NCBI GenBank assembly: GCA_964404895.1
Contig: CAYOLV010000001.1
Span: 62,001 to 126,000 of the forward strand
DNA: 64,000 bases
Source of the DNA: JBGSUZ01 sp964404895
GTDB lineage: Bacteria; Bacillota; Clostridia; Peptostreptococcales; Acidaminobacteraceae
Direction: 5' to 3'
Below, piece by piece: positions 32,487 to 42,699 of the stretch (position 1 is the first letter of the stretch; every line of letters begins with the position of its first letter). The notes below the pieces were generated by a model that saw only the letters and a list, made by a program, of their open reading frames with translations, searched no databases and had not been told where the DNA came from. Position numbers and translations under genes: made by a program.

Positions 32487-33797
32487 ATGGCAATTACTAA
32501 TCTTGCTTATAATAGACCAGTAACGGCAAACGGATTCGTTAAACCGTTTACACCATCCAAGGCTGTTGACGGAAATGTAACAGCTTTAAACAGATGGTTA
32601 TGCAATTCTGTAAGTACAAATAAACCGGCTACATTGTCTGTAGATTTAGGGAGACCTTGCTTAATCAGTTCATGGGTACTCAGACATATGGGTTCAGTTG
32701 CAGGGTGGATGTCACCAAATTACAACATGGCAGATTTTAAACTTTTCGGTAGTTATGATAATTCAAGTTGGGTGGCTATTGACACGGTTACGAACAACAC
32801 AACTAGCTTAACCAATCGTACGCTTCCAACTCCAGTGGTTTACAGATTTGTGCAACTCAGCGTGACCAAAGGTTTAAATAATAATAATCAATTGGCTTCT
32901 GTAGTCGATTTAGCTATCAACGGTAGTGGCACACCTTATCTTTTAGGTCTGAACCTCAACGCTAATGGTACGCCGTTAACAGTCAGCCCAACTTTTGCGC
33001 CAACTGTATTGAATTATACAACTCCAAATGTGCCGTTTGCCACAACAAGCGTCAACGTGGTTGCCAGTGCACAAGATCCATCGGCTTCTATAAAAATCAA
33101 CGGTGTGGCTACGTCAAGCGGTGCAAGTACAGCGGTTAGTTTAAACGTGGGAAGTAATTCTATTGTGGTTACTCTAACTGCATTTGACGGGACTACTGCA
33201 TCTTATACCGTTACAGTCGTTAGAGAGCAAGGCGCTGGTCTAAGCGGTCTTACAATCAGCAGTGGTGCACTAAGCCCAGCATTTGCAAACGACACATTAG
33301 GGTACACGACTCCAAACGTAGGTTATGACACCGCAAGCGTTACAGTGACACCAACTGCTGCTACTGGGACAACCATAACAGTAAACGGAACAGCTGCAAC
33401 CAGTGGACAAGCAGCACCTGTAACCTTGACAGTAGGTAGCAATACCATCACTATTGTGACTACAACGGGTGGCGTTTCTAAAACCTATACCATTACAGTG
33501 GTCAGAGCGAGCAATCCGTATTTGGCAAGTTTGACAGGTATAGTAGGACTTAATTTTGTGAAAACCACCTATAATTACACTCTATCTGTCTCAAATGTGA
33601 CTTCAAAAGTCAAACTAACACCACTAGCAGAAGATGCTGCAGCTACTGTGAAAGTTAATACAGTTGTCGTTCCGGCAGGAAGCAGTTCAGCGGGTATTTC
33701 TTTAAACGTTGGTATCAATACCATAATAGTTGATGTTGCCTCAGCAAGTGGTGGTGACAGCAGAAAGTATACTTTAAGCGTTACAAGACAATCATAA
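32487..33797 (+). CDS. Discoidin (F5/8 type C) plus three cadherin-like beta-sandwich domains, no signal peptide
   Basis: A 436-residue protein. Residues 1-150 are an F5/8 type C-like carbohydrate-binding domain (NLAYNRPVTANG, KAVDGNVTALNRWLCN, LSVDLGRPCLISSWVLRHMG). Three cadherin-like beta-sandwich domains follow from about 155, each ending in a TYTITVVR-like strand and carrying an N-x-x-x-L/I-V-G-x-N-x-I pattern. The likely ATG at 32487 (after GAAAGGATGG) gives MAITNLAYN with no hydrophobic leader, and the upstream codons give none either. Domains of this kind act outside the cell, so the export route is an open question. It may interact with the tail-collar proteins encoded just upstream. 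Confidence 0.8.
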   Translation: MAITNLAYNRPVTANGFVKPFTPSKAVDGNVTALNRWLCNSVSTNKPATLSVDLGRPCLISSWVLRHMGSVAGWMSPNYNMADFKLFGSYDNSSWVAIDTVTNNTTSLTNRTLPTPVVYRFVQLSVTKGLNNNNQLASVVDLAINGSGTPYLLGLNLNANGTPLTVSPTFAPTVLNYTTPNVPFATTSVNVVASAQDPSASIKINGVATSSGASTAVSLNVGSNSIVVTLTAFDGTTASYTVTVVREQGAGLSGLTISSGALSPAFANDTLGYTTPNVGYDTASVTVTPTAATGTTITVNGTAATSGQAAPVTLTVGSNTITIVTTTGGVSKTYTITVVRASNPYLASLTGIVGLNFVKTTYNYTLSVSNVTSKVKLTPLAEDAAATVKVNTVVVPAGSSSAGISLNVGINTIIVDVASASGGDSRKYTLSVTRQS

Positions 33798-33871
33798 AAA
33801 AAGTAAGTCAATGTTGATTTTGACTTTGATGAAAAGTATTTAATAATCAATGTACAAAAGTTATACCTCAT

Positions 33872-33955
33872 ATTGCATAACCTCATGGAGATTAGATCAT
33901 AATGGAAACAGCTTTATGTTTTCAAAGGTTGATGTTGAAATGGAGGTTATGCAAT
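33872..33955 (+). repeat. 84-base element with perfect 13-base terminal inverted repeats
   Basis: ATTGCATAACCTC (33872-33884) and GAGGTTATGCAAT (33943-33955) are exact inverse copies around 58 bases, followed by TTTTGGTTTTCTTT. It lies in the 218-base gap between the discoidin-like gene and the SLH gene. It could be a long-loop terminator for the upstream gene or a structured leader of the downstream one. The rest of this gap shows no gene. Confidence 0.6.
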
Positions 33956-34015
33956 TTTGGTTTTCTTTGATTTAATTAAATAGCAATAAATAAAAAAATA
34001 GAGAGGAGTAAAATT

Positions 34016-37000
34016 ATGAAAATGAAAAGAATGGCCTTTTTGTTAGCGGTGATCCTAATGTGGACTTCAATGGGTCTAACGGGCTTTGCGACTGCTCTTG
34101 AGGGGGGGGATAGGGACTTAAGTGCGCCACTACTTACTTCATCGTCAACCAATATAAACATAAACGGTAAATATTTTAGAATTATTCCCAGTACCACAAC
34201 TACATATACCATTAAAACAGAAAATACAGCTCCCGGGGGAGACCCATACGGCGCCATATATAATTCCGCGGGTATCCTTATAACAACCGATATTAATAAT
34301 GGTGCGGGTGGTGTGTATGATGATGGAGATGCACAGAATGCGGGAGGCGTGGAAGCATGTGACTTTTTATTTACGTGTAGCCTTACTGCGGGTCAGACCT
34401 ATTATATAGGGGTTGTAGATTATACTCCAACTAGTCCGCCGTATCATACCACTGATTTGGTCATTACAGGTGCACCACTGCTTGCACCAGCTACAATAAA
34501 CGTTACTGGTTCAGGTACCACAGCCTACTACAAAGCAGGTCAAACCATTAGCGTATCGGGAACAACTGCTAACGCAGGTGGCGGAAACGTTACTGTTGCG
34601 GCAACTATTGACGGTCATACTCAGTCTACTGTTGTAACGGGCGGGACTGGTCCATGGACATTAACTTGGGATGTTAATGCTCTAGCCATAGCGGAAGGCA
34701 CCTATAACCCTGTATTCTCAGCGGATAACGGAGGCGGTGCAGGGGTAACAAATGTCACTCATACAGGTGGCATAGTGGTTGACAAAACAGCGCCAACTTT
34801 GAGTGCAGTGAGTTCAAGCGATGTTAACAATGCAGGCGCCAAAATAAACTTTACTTCTGATCAAGCAGGTACTTATTACTACTTGCTTTATGCAGCAGGT
34901 GACTTAGCTCCAAATGCGGCAACCATAAAAACGCAAGGAACAGCGGTTGCAAAAGGAACGGCGGCAGCCTCGGTTGGAGCTCATACAATCAACTTAACTG
35001 GGTTGACTCAGTTAACAGCCTATAAAGCTTATGTGATTGTTGAAGACGCTTCGACTAATGTTTCAGCAGTCTCCACCATTGCTTTTGATACTACTGCCAC
35101 ACCAGACGTCACAGCTCCAATTTTAAGTAGCGTCAGTGTCACTGGTGTAACCCACTCGGGTGGTACACTAAGCTTCACCTCTGACGAAGTAGGGACTTAT
35201 TATTATTTGGTGTATGCTTCAGCCGACTCAGCACCAAATGCAGCAACTATAAAGCTTCAAGGAACAGCGGTAACTAAGGGAACAGCTGCAGCTGCAGCGT
35301 CGGCTAACACCGCTACAATTAGCGGATTGACCCCGTCTACTGCCTATAAGTTATACGTGGTTGTGGAAGATGCCTTAAGCAATATGTCGCTGGTCTCTCC
35401 AGCAACCTTTACATCAGCAGCACCTCCAGACGTTACAGCACCAACCATAACTAATGGAAATGTTACTAGTATAACAAGTTCGTCGGCTACCGTAAACTTT
35501 GATACAGACGAAGGTGGAACTTACTATTATCTGTTATATCTTTCAGGAGATGCTGCCCCAGATGCAGCCACAATCAAAGCTCAAGGGACATCTATAAAAA
35601 AAGGAACAAATACTGCGACTCTAGCAAATGCATTTAGTTTGACAGGTCTAAACGATTCCACTTCTTACAAGGCACATATCTTTGTAGAAGACGCAGCTAG
35701 CAATCAATCAGCTGTATCGAGCATTTCGTTTACAACATTAGACGTAACAGCACCAACCTTAAGCGCTGAAAGTGCCAGTGGAATCAGTGGCGTAGGTGCT
35801 ACATTAAACTTCACCTCAAATGAAGCAGGCAACTTCTACTACGTGGTCTACGCAGCGGCAGACTCAGCTCCGGATGCAGCGACAGTCAAAGCTCAAGGCA
35901 CTGCACTTGCAAAAGGCACAGCAGTAGCTTTGGCATCAGCTAATACAGCCAGTTTCGTTGGCCTAGCTGAAACTACGGCTTACAAAGCGTATGTCATTGT
36001 TGAAGACTCATCAGGAAACAAATCAGCGGTATCACCTATATCGTTCACAACTTTAGATGCAACAGCACCAACATTAAGCGCTACAAGTGCGAGTGGAATC
36101 AGCGGTGTAGGTGCTACACTAAACTTCACCTCAAATGAAGCGGGCAACTACTATTACATGGTTTACGCAGCAGCAGACTCAGCTCCAGATGCGGCAACGG
36201 TAAAAGCTCAAGGCACTGCACTTGCAAAAGGTACAGCAGCAGCTTTGGCATCGGCTAATACAGCCAGTGTCACTGGCTTAACTGAAGCGACAGCCTACAA
36301 AGCGTATGTCATTGTCGAAGACTCAGCAGGAAATAAGTCAGCGGTATCACTTATATCGTTCACAACTTTAGACGTAACAGCACCAACCTTAAGTGCTGAA
36401 AGTGCCAGTGGAATCAGCGGTGTAGGGGCTACTTTAAACTTCACCTCAAATGAAGCGGGTAACTTCTACTACGTGGTCTACGCAGCGGCAGACTCAGCTC
36501 CGGATGCGGCAGCTGTAAAGGATCAAGGCACTGCACTTGCAAAAGGCACAGCAGTAGCTTTGGCATCGGCAAATACAGCCAGTTTCACTGGCTTAACTGA
36601 AACTACGGCTTACAAAGCGTATGTCANNNNNNNNNNNNNNNNNNNNNNNNNNNNNNNNNNNNNNNNNNNNNNNNNNNNNNNNNNNNNNNNNNNNNNNNNN
36701 NNNNNNNNNNNNNNNNNNNNNNNNNNAATACAGCCAGTTTCACTGGCTTAACTGAAACTACGGCTTACAAAGCGTATGTCATTGTTGAAGACTCATCAGG
36801 AAACAAATCAGCGGTATCACCTATATCGTTCACAACTTTAGATGCAACAGCACCAACATTAAGCGCTACAAGTGCGAGTGGAATCAGCGGTGTAGGTGCT
36901 ACACTAAACTTCACCTCAAATGAAGCGGGCAACTACTACTACGTGGTCTACGCAGCAGCAGACTCAGCTCCAAACGCGGCAACGGTAAAAGCTCAGGGAA

Positions 37001-40000
37001 CAGCCTTAGCAAAAGGCACATCAACAGCTTTGGCATCGGCTAATACAGCTAGTGTCACTGGCTTAACCGGAACTACAGCCTATAAAGCGTATGTCATTGT
37101 AGAAGACGCAGCTAACAATCAATCAGCTGTATCGAGCATTTCGTTCACAACTTTAGACGCAACAGCGCCAACGTTAAGCGCCGAAAGTGCTAGTGGAATC
37201 AGCGGTGTAGGTGCTACGTTAAACTTCACCTCAAATGAAGCAGGCAACTACTACTACGTGGTCTACGCAGCGGCAGACTCAGCTCCAGATGCGGCAACAG
37301 TAAAAGCTCAAGGCACTGCACTTGCAAAAGGAACAGCAGCAGCTTTGGCATCAGCTAATACAGCTAGTGTCACTGGTTTAACTGAAACGACAGCATATAA
37401 AGCGTATGTCATTGTTGAAGACTCATCAGGAAACAAATCAGCGGTATCACCTATATCGTTCACAACTTTAGACGTAACAGCTCCAACCTTAAGCGCTGAA
37501 AGCACCAGTGGAATCAGCGATGTAGGCGCTACACTAAACTTCACTTCAAACGAAGCAGGGACTTACTACTACGTGGTCTACGCTTCAGCAGACTCAGCCC
37601 CAAATGCAGCGACAGTAAAAGCTCAGGGAACAGCTTTAGCAAAAGGCACATCAACAGCATTAGCCTCAGCTAATACAGTGAGTCTCAGCGGCTTAACAGC
37701 AACTACAGCCTACAAGGCCTATGTGGTAGTAACAGACGCTGCAAATAATGATTCAATCGTTTCAACTTTAGCTTTTTCAACAACTGCAACACCAGACACT
37801 ACAGCGCCAACGGTAACCGGTCAGGGTGCGACAAGCATCACACATACAACGGGCACGCTAAACTTTACTTCAAATGAAGCGGGTACTTACTACTATGTGG
37901 TCTACCCATCAGCAGACCCAGCACCAAATGGGGCAACGGTAAAAGCTCAAGGAGCAGCAGTGGCAAAAGGGCAAGCACCAGCTTCAGCCTCAGCTAATAC
38001 AATCAATGTCACAGCCTTAACTGCCTCTACAGCCTATAAGGCATACGTAATAGTAGAAGACAGTTCAAACAATATTTCTGCAGTTGTAACCATAGCACTG
38101 ACTACTACAGCGGCACCAGACACCACAGCACCGACTTTAAGCAGTGAGAGTGCAAGTGGACTCAGTGCCACTGGAGGTACGTTGAACTTTACCTCTAATG
38201 AAGTAGGGACTTACTATTATGTGGTCTATGCAGCAGCAGACTCAGCTCCAAACGCGGCAACGGTAAAAGCTCAAGGTGTTGCAGTTGCAAAAGGAACTGC
38301 AGCAGCATTAGCCTCTGCTAATACAATCAGTATCAGCGGCTTAAGTGGATCTACTGCTTACAAAGCTTATGTGGTTGTAGAAGACAGTTCTAACAACGCT
38401 TCTGCTGTTTCAACAATTGTTTTTACAACAACAGCAACAGCAGACACAACAGCGCCAATCATAAGCAGTGAAAGTGCCAGTGGAATTAGTTCGACAGGTG
38501 CTACACTAAACTTTACCTCTAGTGAAACAGGGACCTATTACTACGTGGTCTATCCTTCAGGTGACTTGGCACCAAATGGCGCAACAGTTAAAGCACAAGG
38601 CCCAGCAGTAGCAAAAGGCACGGGTTCGGCTAATGCCTCAAATAATACGGCTAACTTCAGCGGTCTAAGTGCACTAACAGATTATAAAGCCTATGTCGTT
38701 GTGGAAGATGCAGCTAGCAATATGTCAGCTGTTTCAACCATCACATTTGTCACAACAGGTTCAGCGATAACACTTCCTAGCGCACCAACGGCTGTGAGTG
38801 CAACAGCTGGAGATCAGTCTGCAGTGGTGACATTCATTGCACCAACATATGATGGTGGTACGCCAATCCTTTCATATAAGGCGACTTCTTATCCTGAAAA
38901 TATCACAGCATATGGGTTAGGCACTTCAAATACAATTAATGTGACAGGTTTAACAAATGGTGTGACCTACTTCTTTACGGTAGAAGCGATTAACGGTGTT
39001 GGAAGCAGTCCTATGTCAGCAGCCTCTAATAGTGTTATACCTGGAGGAAATAGCGGGTTAAGTACTTTAACGGCAAGTTTCGACAAGAAAACTTCTGCAC
39101 AAGCGGACATCACACTTAGCATGAACCTAAATGGAAATGTTTTAACAAATATTAAAAATGGAACAGTTACATTAGTTCCAAATACAAATTACTTTACTTC
39201 TGGCAGTGCAGTGACTATTTCCAAAACTTATTTGGCAAGTCTTGCAGTTGGAACAGTAAACTTGACGTTCGACTTTAGCAATGGATTAGACCCTGTACTG
39301 GCAATTACAGTAAGCGACACAACGCCAACAGGCGGCGGTGGAGGCGGCGGTGACGACGATAAGCCTAAAACTGGCGGCGGTGGAAGTGGAACAGGAACAA
39401 GTCCAGGTACGGGAACAGTAGTTGTAACGCCAGTTTCAACGCCACCTGTAACGCCGTCTAAACCAACTGCCACAGTTATTGTCAATGGTGAAGATCAATC
39501 GGCTGGAACTTCTGTAAACGGTGTAGAAAATGGACAAACAACAACTGTTGTCACTGTAGATACAACAAAACTTGACAGTGTTCTAGCAGTTAAAGGGGAT
39601 CATGCAACGGTTACAATTCCAATCTCGTCAGATTCTGATGTAGCTATTGCAGGCTTCACTGGGCAAATGGTTAAAAATATGGAGACTAAGGACGCAACAG
39701 TAGTGGTTCAAACAGACACTGCTACTTATACGCTTCTCGCTTCTGAAATCAATATTGACGCCGTTTCCAAACAGCTCGGTCAAAACTTGAAACTTTCTGA
39801 TATTCAGGTTCAAATCAGAATTGCTGAACCTTCAGCTTCATCGGTTAAAGTTGTAGGAGACTCTGCTAAAAAAGGTGACTTTACCATTATGGTACCTGCA
39901 GTAGATTTTTCAATAGAATGTATCTTTGGCGGTAAGACAGTTAACGTAGACAGCTTCAATTCTTACGTTGAAAGAACAGTGGCAATTCCTCAGGGCGTTG

Positions 40001-40713
40001 ATCCTAACAAAATTACTACAGGTGTTGTGGTCAATCCTGACGGATCAGTACACCACGTACCGACTCAGGTCATTCAGGTCAATGGTAAATATTTCGCAAA
40101 AATTAACAGCAGAACAAACAGTGTTTATACTGTTATCTGGAACCCAATCACCTTTACAGATGTGAACAATCACTGGGCAAAAGATTCTGTGAACAATATG
40201 GGTTCTAGAAAAGTTGTAAACGGCGTTGGTAATGGAAATTACAATCCAAACAAGGACATTACTCGTGGAGAGTTTGCTGCCATTATAGTGAGAGCCCTTG
40301 GTTTACAAGCAAGTACGGGTGAGAGCACATTTAAAGATATTAAAAATACAGATTGGTATTACGGCTATATAGTAACAGCAAGTAAATACGGTATTATCAA
40401 TGGCTACAATGCAGCTAAATTTGCGCCAAATGATAAAATTACACGAGAACAGGCAATGACAATGATTTCAAGAGCCATGAAAATGACTGGATTGGAAGCT
40501 GCCATGTCTGATGCCGAAATGAGTGCTTTACTTGCAAGTTATAAAGATGGCGGAAAGATTGAAGCTTTTGCAAAAGTAGCCATCGCATGTTGCTTAAAAA
40601 CAGAGGTTGTTTCTGGCACTAGCCAGAAAACGTTGGCACCAAAGCATAATATTACAAGAGCTGAAGTTGCAGTCATCATTGAAAGATTGCTTAAAAAATC
40701 TAAGTTGATCTAA
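34016..40713 (+). CDS. Giant repeat surface protein with C-terminal SLH domains (split by an assembly gap)
   Basis: Signal peptide (about residues 1-28, ending GLTGFATALE), an N-terminal region resembling a PPC-type domain, an Ig-like domain (34500-34780), then at least 12 Fn3-like repeats (34781-38758). Next come a true Fn3 domain (SAPTAVSATAGDQSAVVTF), an X2-like domain (39055-39325), a Gly/Pro/Thr linker, a domain of unknown type and three SLH-like units (from about 40150: FTDVNNHWAKDSV, FKDIKNTDWYYGYI, and a degenerate third), which bind secondary cell-wall polymer. 100 Ns at 36627-36726 break the frame artificially: the frame is class 2 before and class 1 after. With the shortest gap solution the protein is about 2,180 residues. 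Confidence 0.85.
34781..38758 (+). repeat. Array of at least 12 Fn3-like repeats, 315 bases per unit in the core
   Basis: Units start at the D-x-TAP motif. Core copies at 35741, 36056, 36371, 36841, 37156 and 37471 are 315 bases (105 residues) each and nearly identical at the DNA level; the outer copies (from 34781, and after about 37790) are more diverged. Conserved protein text includes GISGVGATLNFTSNEAG, YYVVYAAADSAP and TAYKAYVIVED. The pattern points to recent amplification in the middle of an older array. Confidence 0.9.
36627..36726. other. Assembly gap of 100 N
   Basis: Exactly 100 N, the usual placeholder for a gap of unknown size. The 55 bases before it (36572-36626) are identical to the 55 bases after it (36727-36781). 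Removing the Ns and overlapping these 55 bases gives exactly one 315-base repeat unit and restores the reading frame. Confidence 0.97.
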
Positions 40714-40736
40714 TCTAAAACGAAATAGAGGTAGAT

Positions 40737-40801
40737 CAGAAAAGCTCCCTAAAAAGTGGACGTTTGAAATGAAAACTGTCACTGATTGGGGAGTTTTTTG
40801 T
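40737..40801 (+). terminator. Terminator after the SLH protein gene
   Basis: AAAAGCTCCC (about 40740-40749) pairs with GGGGAGTTTTTT (40789-40800) across a loop of about 40 bases. The long loop makes it less certain than other terminators here. Confidence 0.55.
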
Positions 40802-40915
40802 ATATATCTTATGAGTATCGTTAATATTAGAGATTAAGAGTTCTTTAGTACAAGATATTTATTTGGAACAACCTGATATAATAGTTAATGGAAAAGCTTA
40901 ACGGAGGTGATGATT

Positions 40916-41413
40916 TTGAAATTGAAAATTAAACAACTTGAAACCCAACAACTGGAAATCTATCTGGATATTTTACTGGAAAGGGCATTGTGGCTAGAAA
41001 GTATTAATCAACCCATGTGGAATACGAACAATTTAAATCCAGTAAATTTTGAAAAAATGTACCCCAATAATAGACCGTATCTCCTTTATTGTGGCGATGA
41101 AGTTGTAGGTGGGTTTATTCTACTCAAGAAAGATGGTTTTCTATGGAGTGAGTCAGAGAATCTTGAGAATGCCTACTATATACACAAGTTGGTTATTAAA
41201 CCAGAGTATTCTGGTAAGGGTTATGCAAAGGAAAGCCTCAATCTGATAATGAATTTAGCAAAGGATGAAGGTGTCGATTATTTAAGGCTAGATTGTTATG
41301 GCGATCGGGCCAACCTGATAAAGTTATATGAAGACAGTGGTTTTTACAATAAGAGAAGTACTGTAATGGACGACGGCATCGTACTAAAGTCTTACGAGTT
41401 GAAATGTGAATAG
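40916..41413 (+). CDS. GNAT-family N-acetyltransferase
   Basis: A 165-residue acetyltransferase with the acetyl-CoA loop VIKPEYSGKGYAKESL (about 85-100) and the later LRLDCYGDRANLIKLYEDSGF (about 118-138). The best start is the TTG at 40916, 8 bases after GGAGG; the ATG at 40910 is too close to it. It lies 11 bases upstream of a beta-carbonic anhydrase gene in the same unit. Substrate unknown. Confidence 0.8.
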   Translation: MKLKIKQLETQQLEIYLDILLERALWLESINQPMWNTNNLNPVNFEKMYPNNRPYLLYCGDEVVGGFILLKKDGFLWSESENLENAYYIHKLVIKPEYSGKGYAKESLNLIMNLAKDEGVDYLRLDCYGDRANLIKLYEDSGFYNKRSTVMDDGIVLKSYELKCE

Positions 41414-41424
41414 AGGAGATTGAA

Positions 41425-41967
41425 ATGCTAGAAGAAATCTTGCAGTTTAACAAATACTTTGTTGAAAATAAAGTCTATGAGCAATATATTACCAGCAAAT
41501 TTCCAGACAAAAAAATAGCTATAGTCTCTTGCATGGATACTCGTTTGACGGAGCTATTGCCTGCCGCCCTTGGTCTTAGAAACGGTGATGTGAAGATTAT
41601 CAAAAACGCAGGGGGTATTATTTCTCACCCTTTTGGAAGTGCCATGAGAAGTCTTCTCATTGGCATATATGAATTAGATGTTCAAGAAATTTTGGTCATA
41701 GGCCATTCCGATTGTGGGGCAAGGTGTACTGACAGCCGCAGCCTCATTGAAAAAATGAAGGCCAGAGGAATCGAGCAAACGAATATTGACCTTATAAAAT
41801 ATGTGGGCATTGACTTTGAATCTTGGTTAGGCGGTTTTCAAAATGTGGAGCAGTCTATTAAAAATTCTGTAGAATTAATTCAAAAACACCCCTTAGTGCC
41901 AGAAGGTATAACAGTTTGTGGTCTAGTCATTGACTCAACTACAGGGGCTTTAACAAAAGTGATTTAA
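41425..41967 (+). CDS. Beta-class carbonic anhydrase
   Basis: A 180-residue zinc enzyme that interconverts CO2 and bicarbonate. Zinc ligands are seen as SCMDTRL (Cys36, with the Asp-Arg dyad) and GHSDCGA (His and Cys near 94-98). NAGGIISHPFGSAMRSL is the typical middle block. It is a short form of the YvdA/clade-D type found in anaerobes and Gram-positives. Ribosome binding site AGAGGAG. Neighbouring genes (GNAT, broken homocysteine methyltransferase) give no clue to a special role. Confidence 0.9.
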   Translation: MLEEILQFNKYFVENKVYEQYITSKFPDKKIAIVSCMDTRLTELLPAALGLRNGDVKIIKNAGGIISHPFGSAMRSLLIGIYELDVQEILVIGHSDCGARCTDSRSLIEKMKARGIEQTNIDLIKYVGIDFESWLGGFQNVEQSIKNSVELIQKHPLVPEGITVCGLVIDSTTGALTKVI

Positions 41968-41989
41968 ATCCACTGAGAGAGGGTGTCTT

Positions 41990-42635
41990 ATGGATTTTGA
42001 AAGAGATATAGACTCAGGCAAATTAGTATTGATGGAGGGTGCTTTAGGCGAGCGGCTAAAAAGAGAGTATGGCATAACCTTTGATGAAGATGTGGCCATG
42101 GCAGGGCTGGTAAAGGACATAAAAGGTAGAGTCGCTCTACAAGAATTGTGGAACAGCTACCTAGAAATTGCAAAAACCTATGGGTTGCCTTTTTTAGCAA
42201 CGACGCCAACCCGAAGAGCCAATAAAGAAAGAGTTACTCAGTCTGCCTTTGAGGAATCCCTCATTCAAGACAATGTGGATTTTCTAAAAAAGGTTCGTCT
42301 GGAAGCTAATATTTCCAATATGTACATTGGCGGGCTGATGGGCTGTAGGGGTGACACTTACACAGCTGATCAGGTCTTATCCGTTCAAGAGGCAAAGGCT
42401 TTTCACAGTTAGCAATGTGACCGTCAAAAAAAGATTTAGAGGCATACAGGCCAACACTTCTCCGCTTTCGCCGGTAGAACTAGACGGCGCGGTAGATATA
42501 AAATGTTCAGACCCAGAGCTTTTAGCACGTTTTGTTTCAAAACTCCCAGAAGTGGTGGCGCTTTCAATTATAGGTGGTTGTTGCGGCACAGATGACCGCC
42601 ATATGAGGGCTTTGACAGAAGCGTGCCTCTCTTAA
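41990..42635 (+). pseudogene. Homocysteine S-methyltransferase remnant with large internal deletion
   Basis: The 5' frame (41990-42412) gives the barrel start LVLMEGALGERLKREYG, TPTRRANKERV and IGGLMGCRGDTYTADQVLS, then stops just after KAFHS. The homology resumes in another frame from about 42400 with GIQANTSPLSPVELDG and ends with the zinc-binding GGCCGTDDRHM (to 42635). An intact enzyme has about 300 residues; about 90-100 central residues, including the first zinc-ligand Cys, are gone. The product cannot be active. It follows the carbonic anhydrase gene with its own AGAGAGGG ribosome binding site. Confidence 0.8.
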
Positions 42636-42699
42636 TTGGGCACTAGAAGAGAGGAAAAATGTACAGTAGAAGTATATCCTTAGGTTAGGAGTTGAAAAT

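Noticed and set aside
36627..36760. Premature stop of the SLH protein shortly after the N gap
   Set aside because: The stop arises only because 100 placeholder Ns shift the frame. The correct frame resumes at the first base after the gap.
34781..38758. CRISPR-like or non-coding tandem repeat array
   Set aside because: The repeats are 315-base coding units with an open frame and Fn3-like protein text; no short repeat/spacer pattern.
39228..39485. Minus-strand Pro/Val-rich frame inside the SLH gene
   Set aside because: It is the complement of the Gly/Thr/Pro linker, with no start signal.
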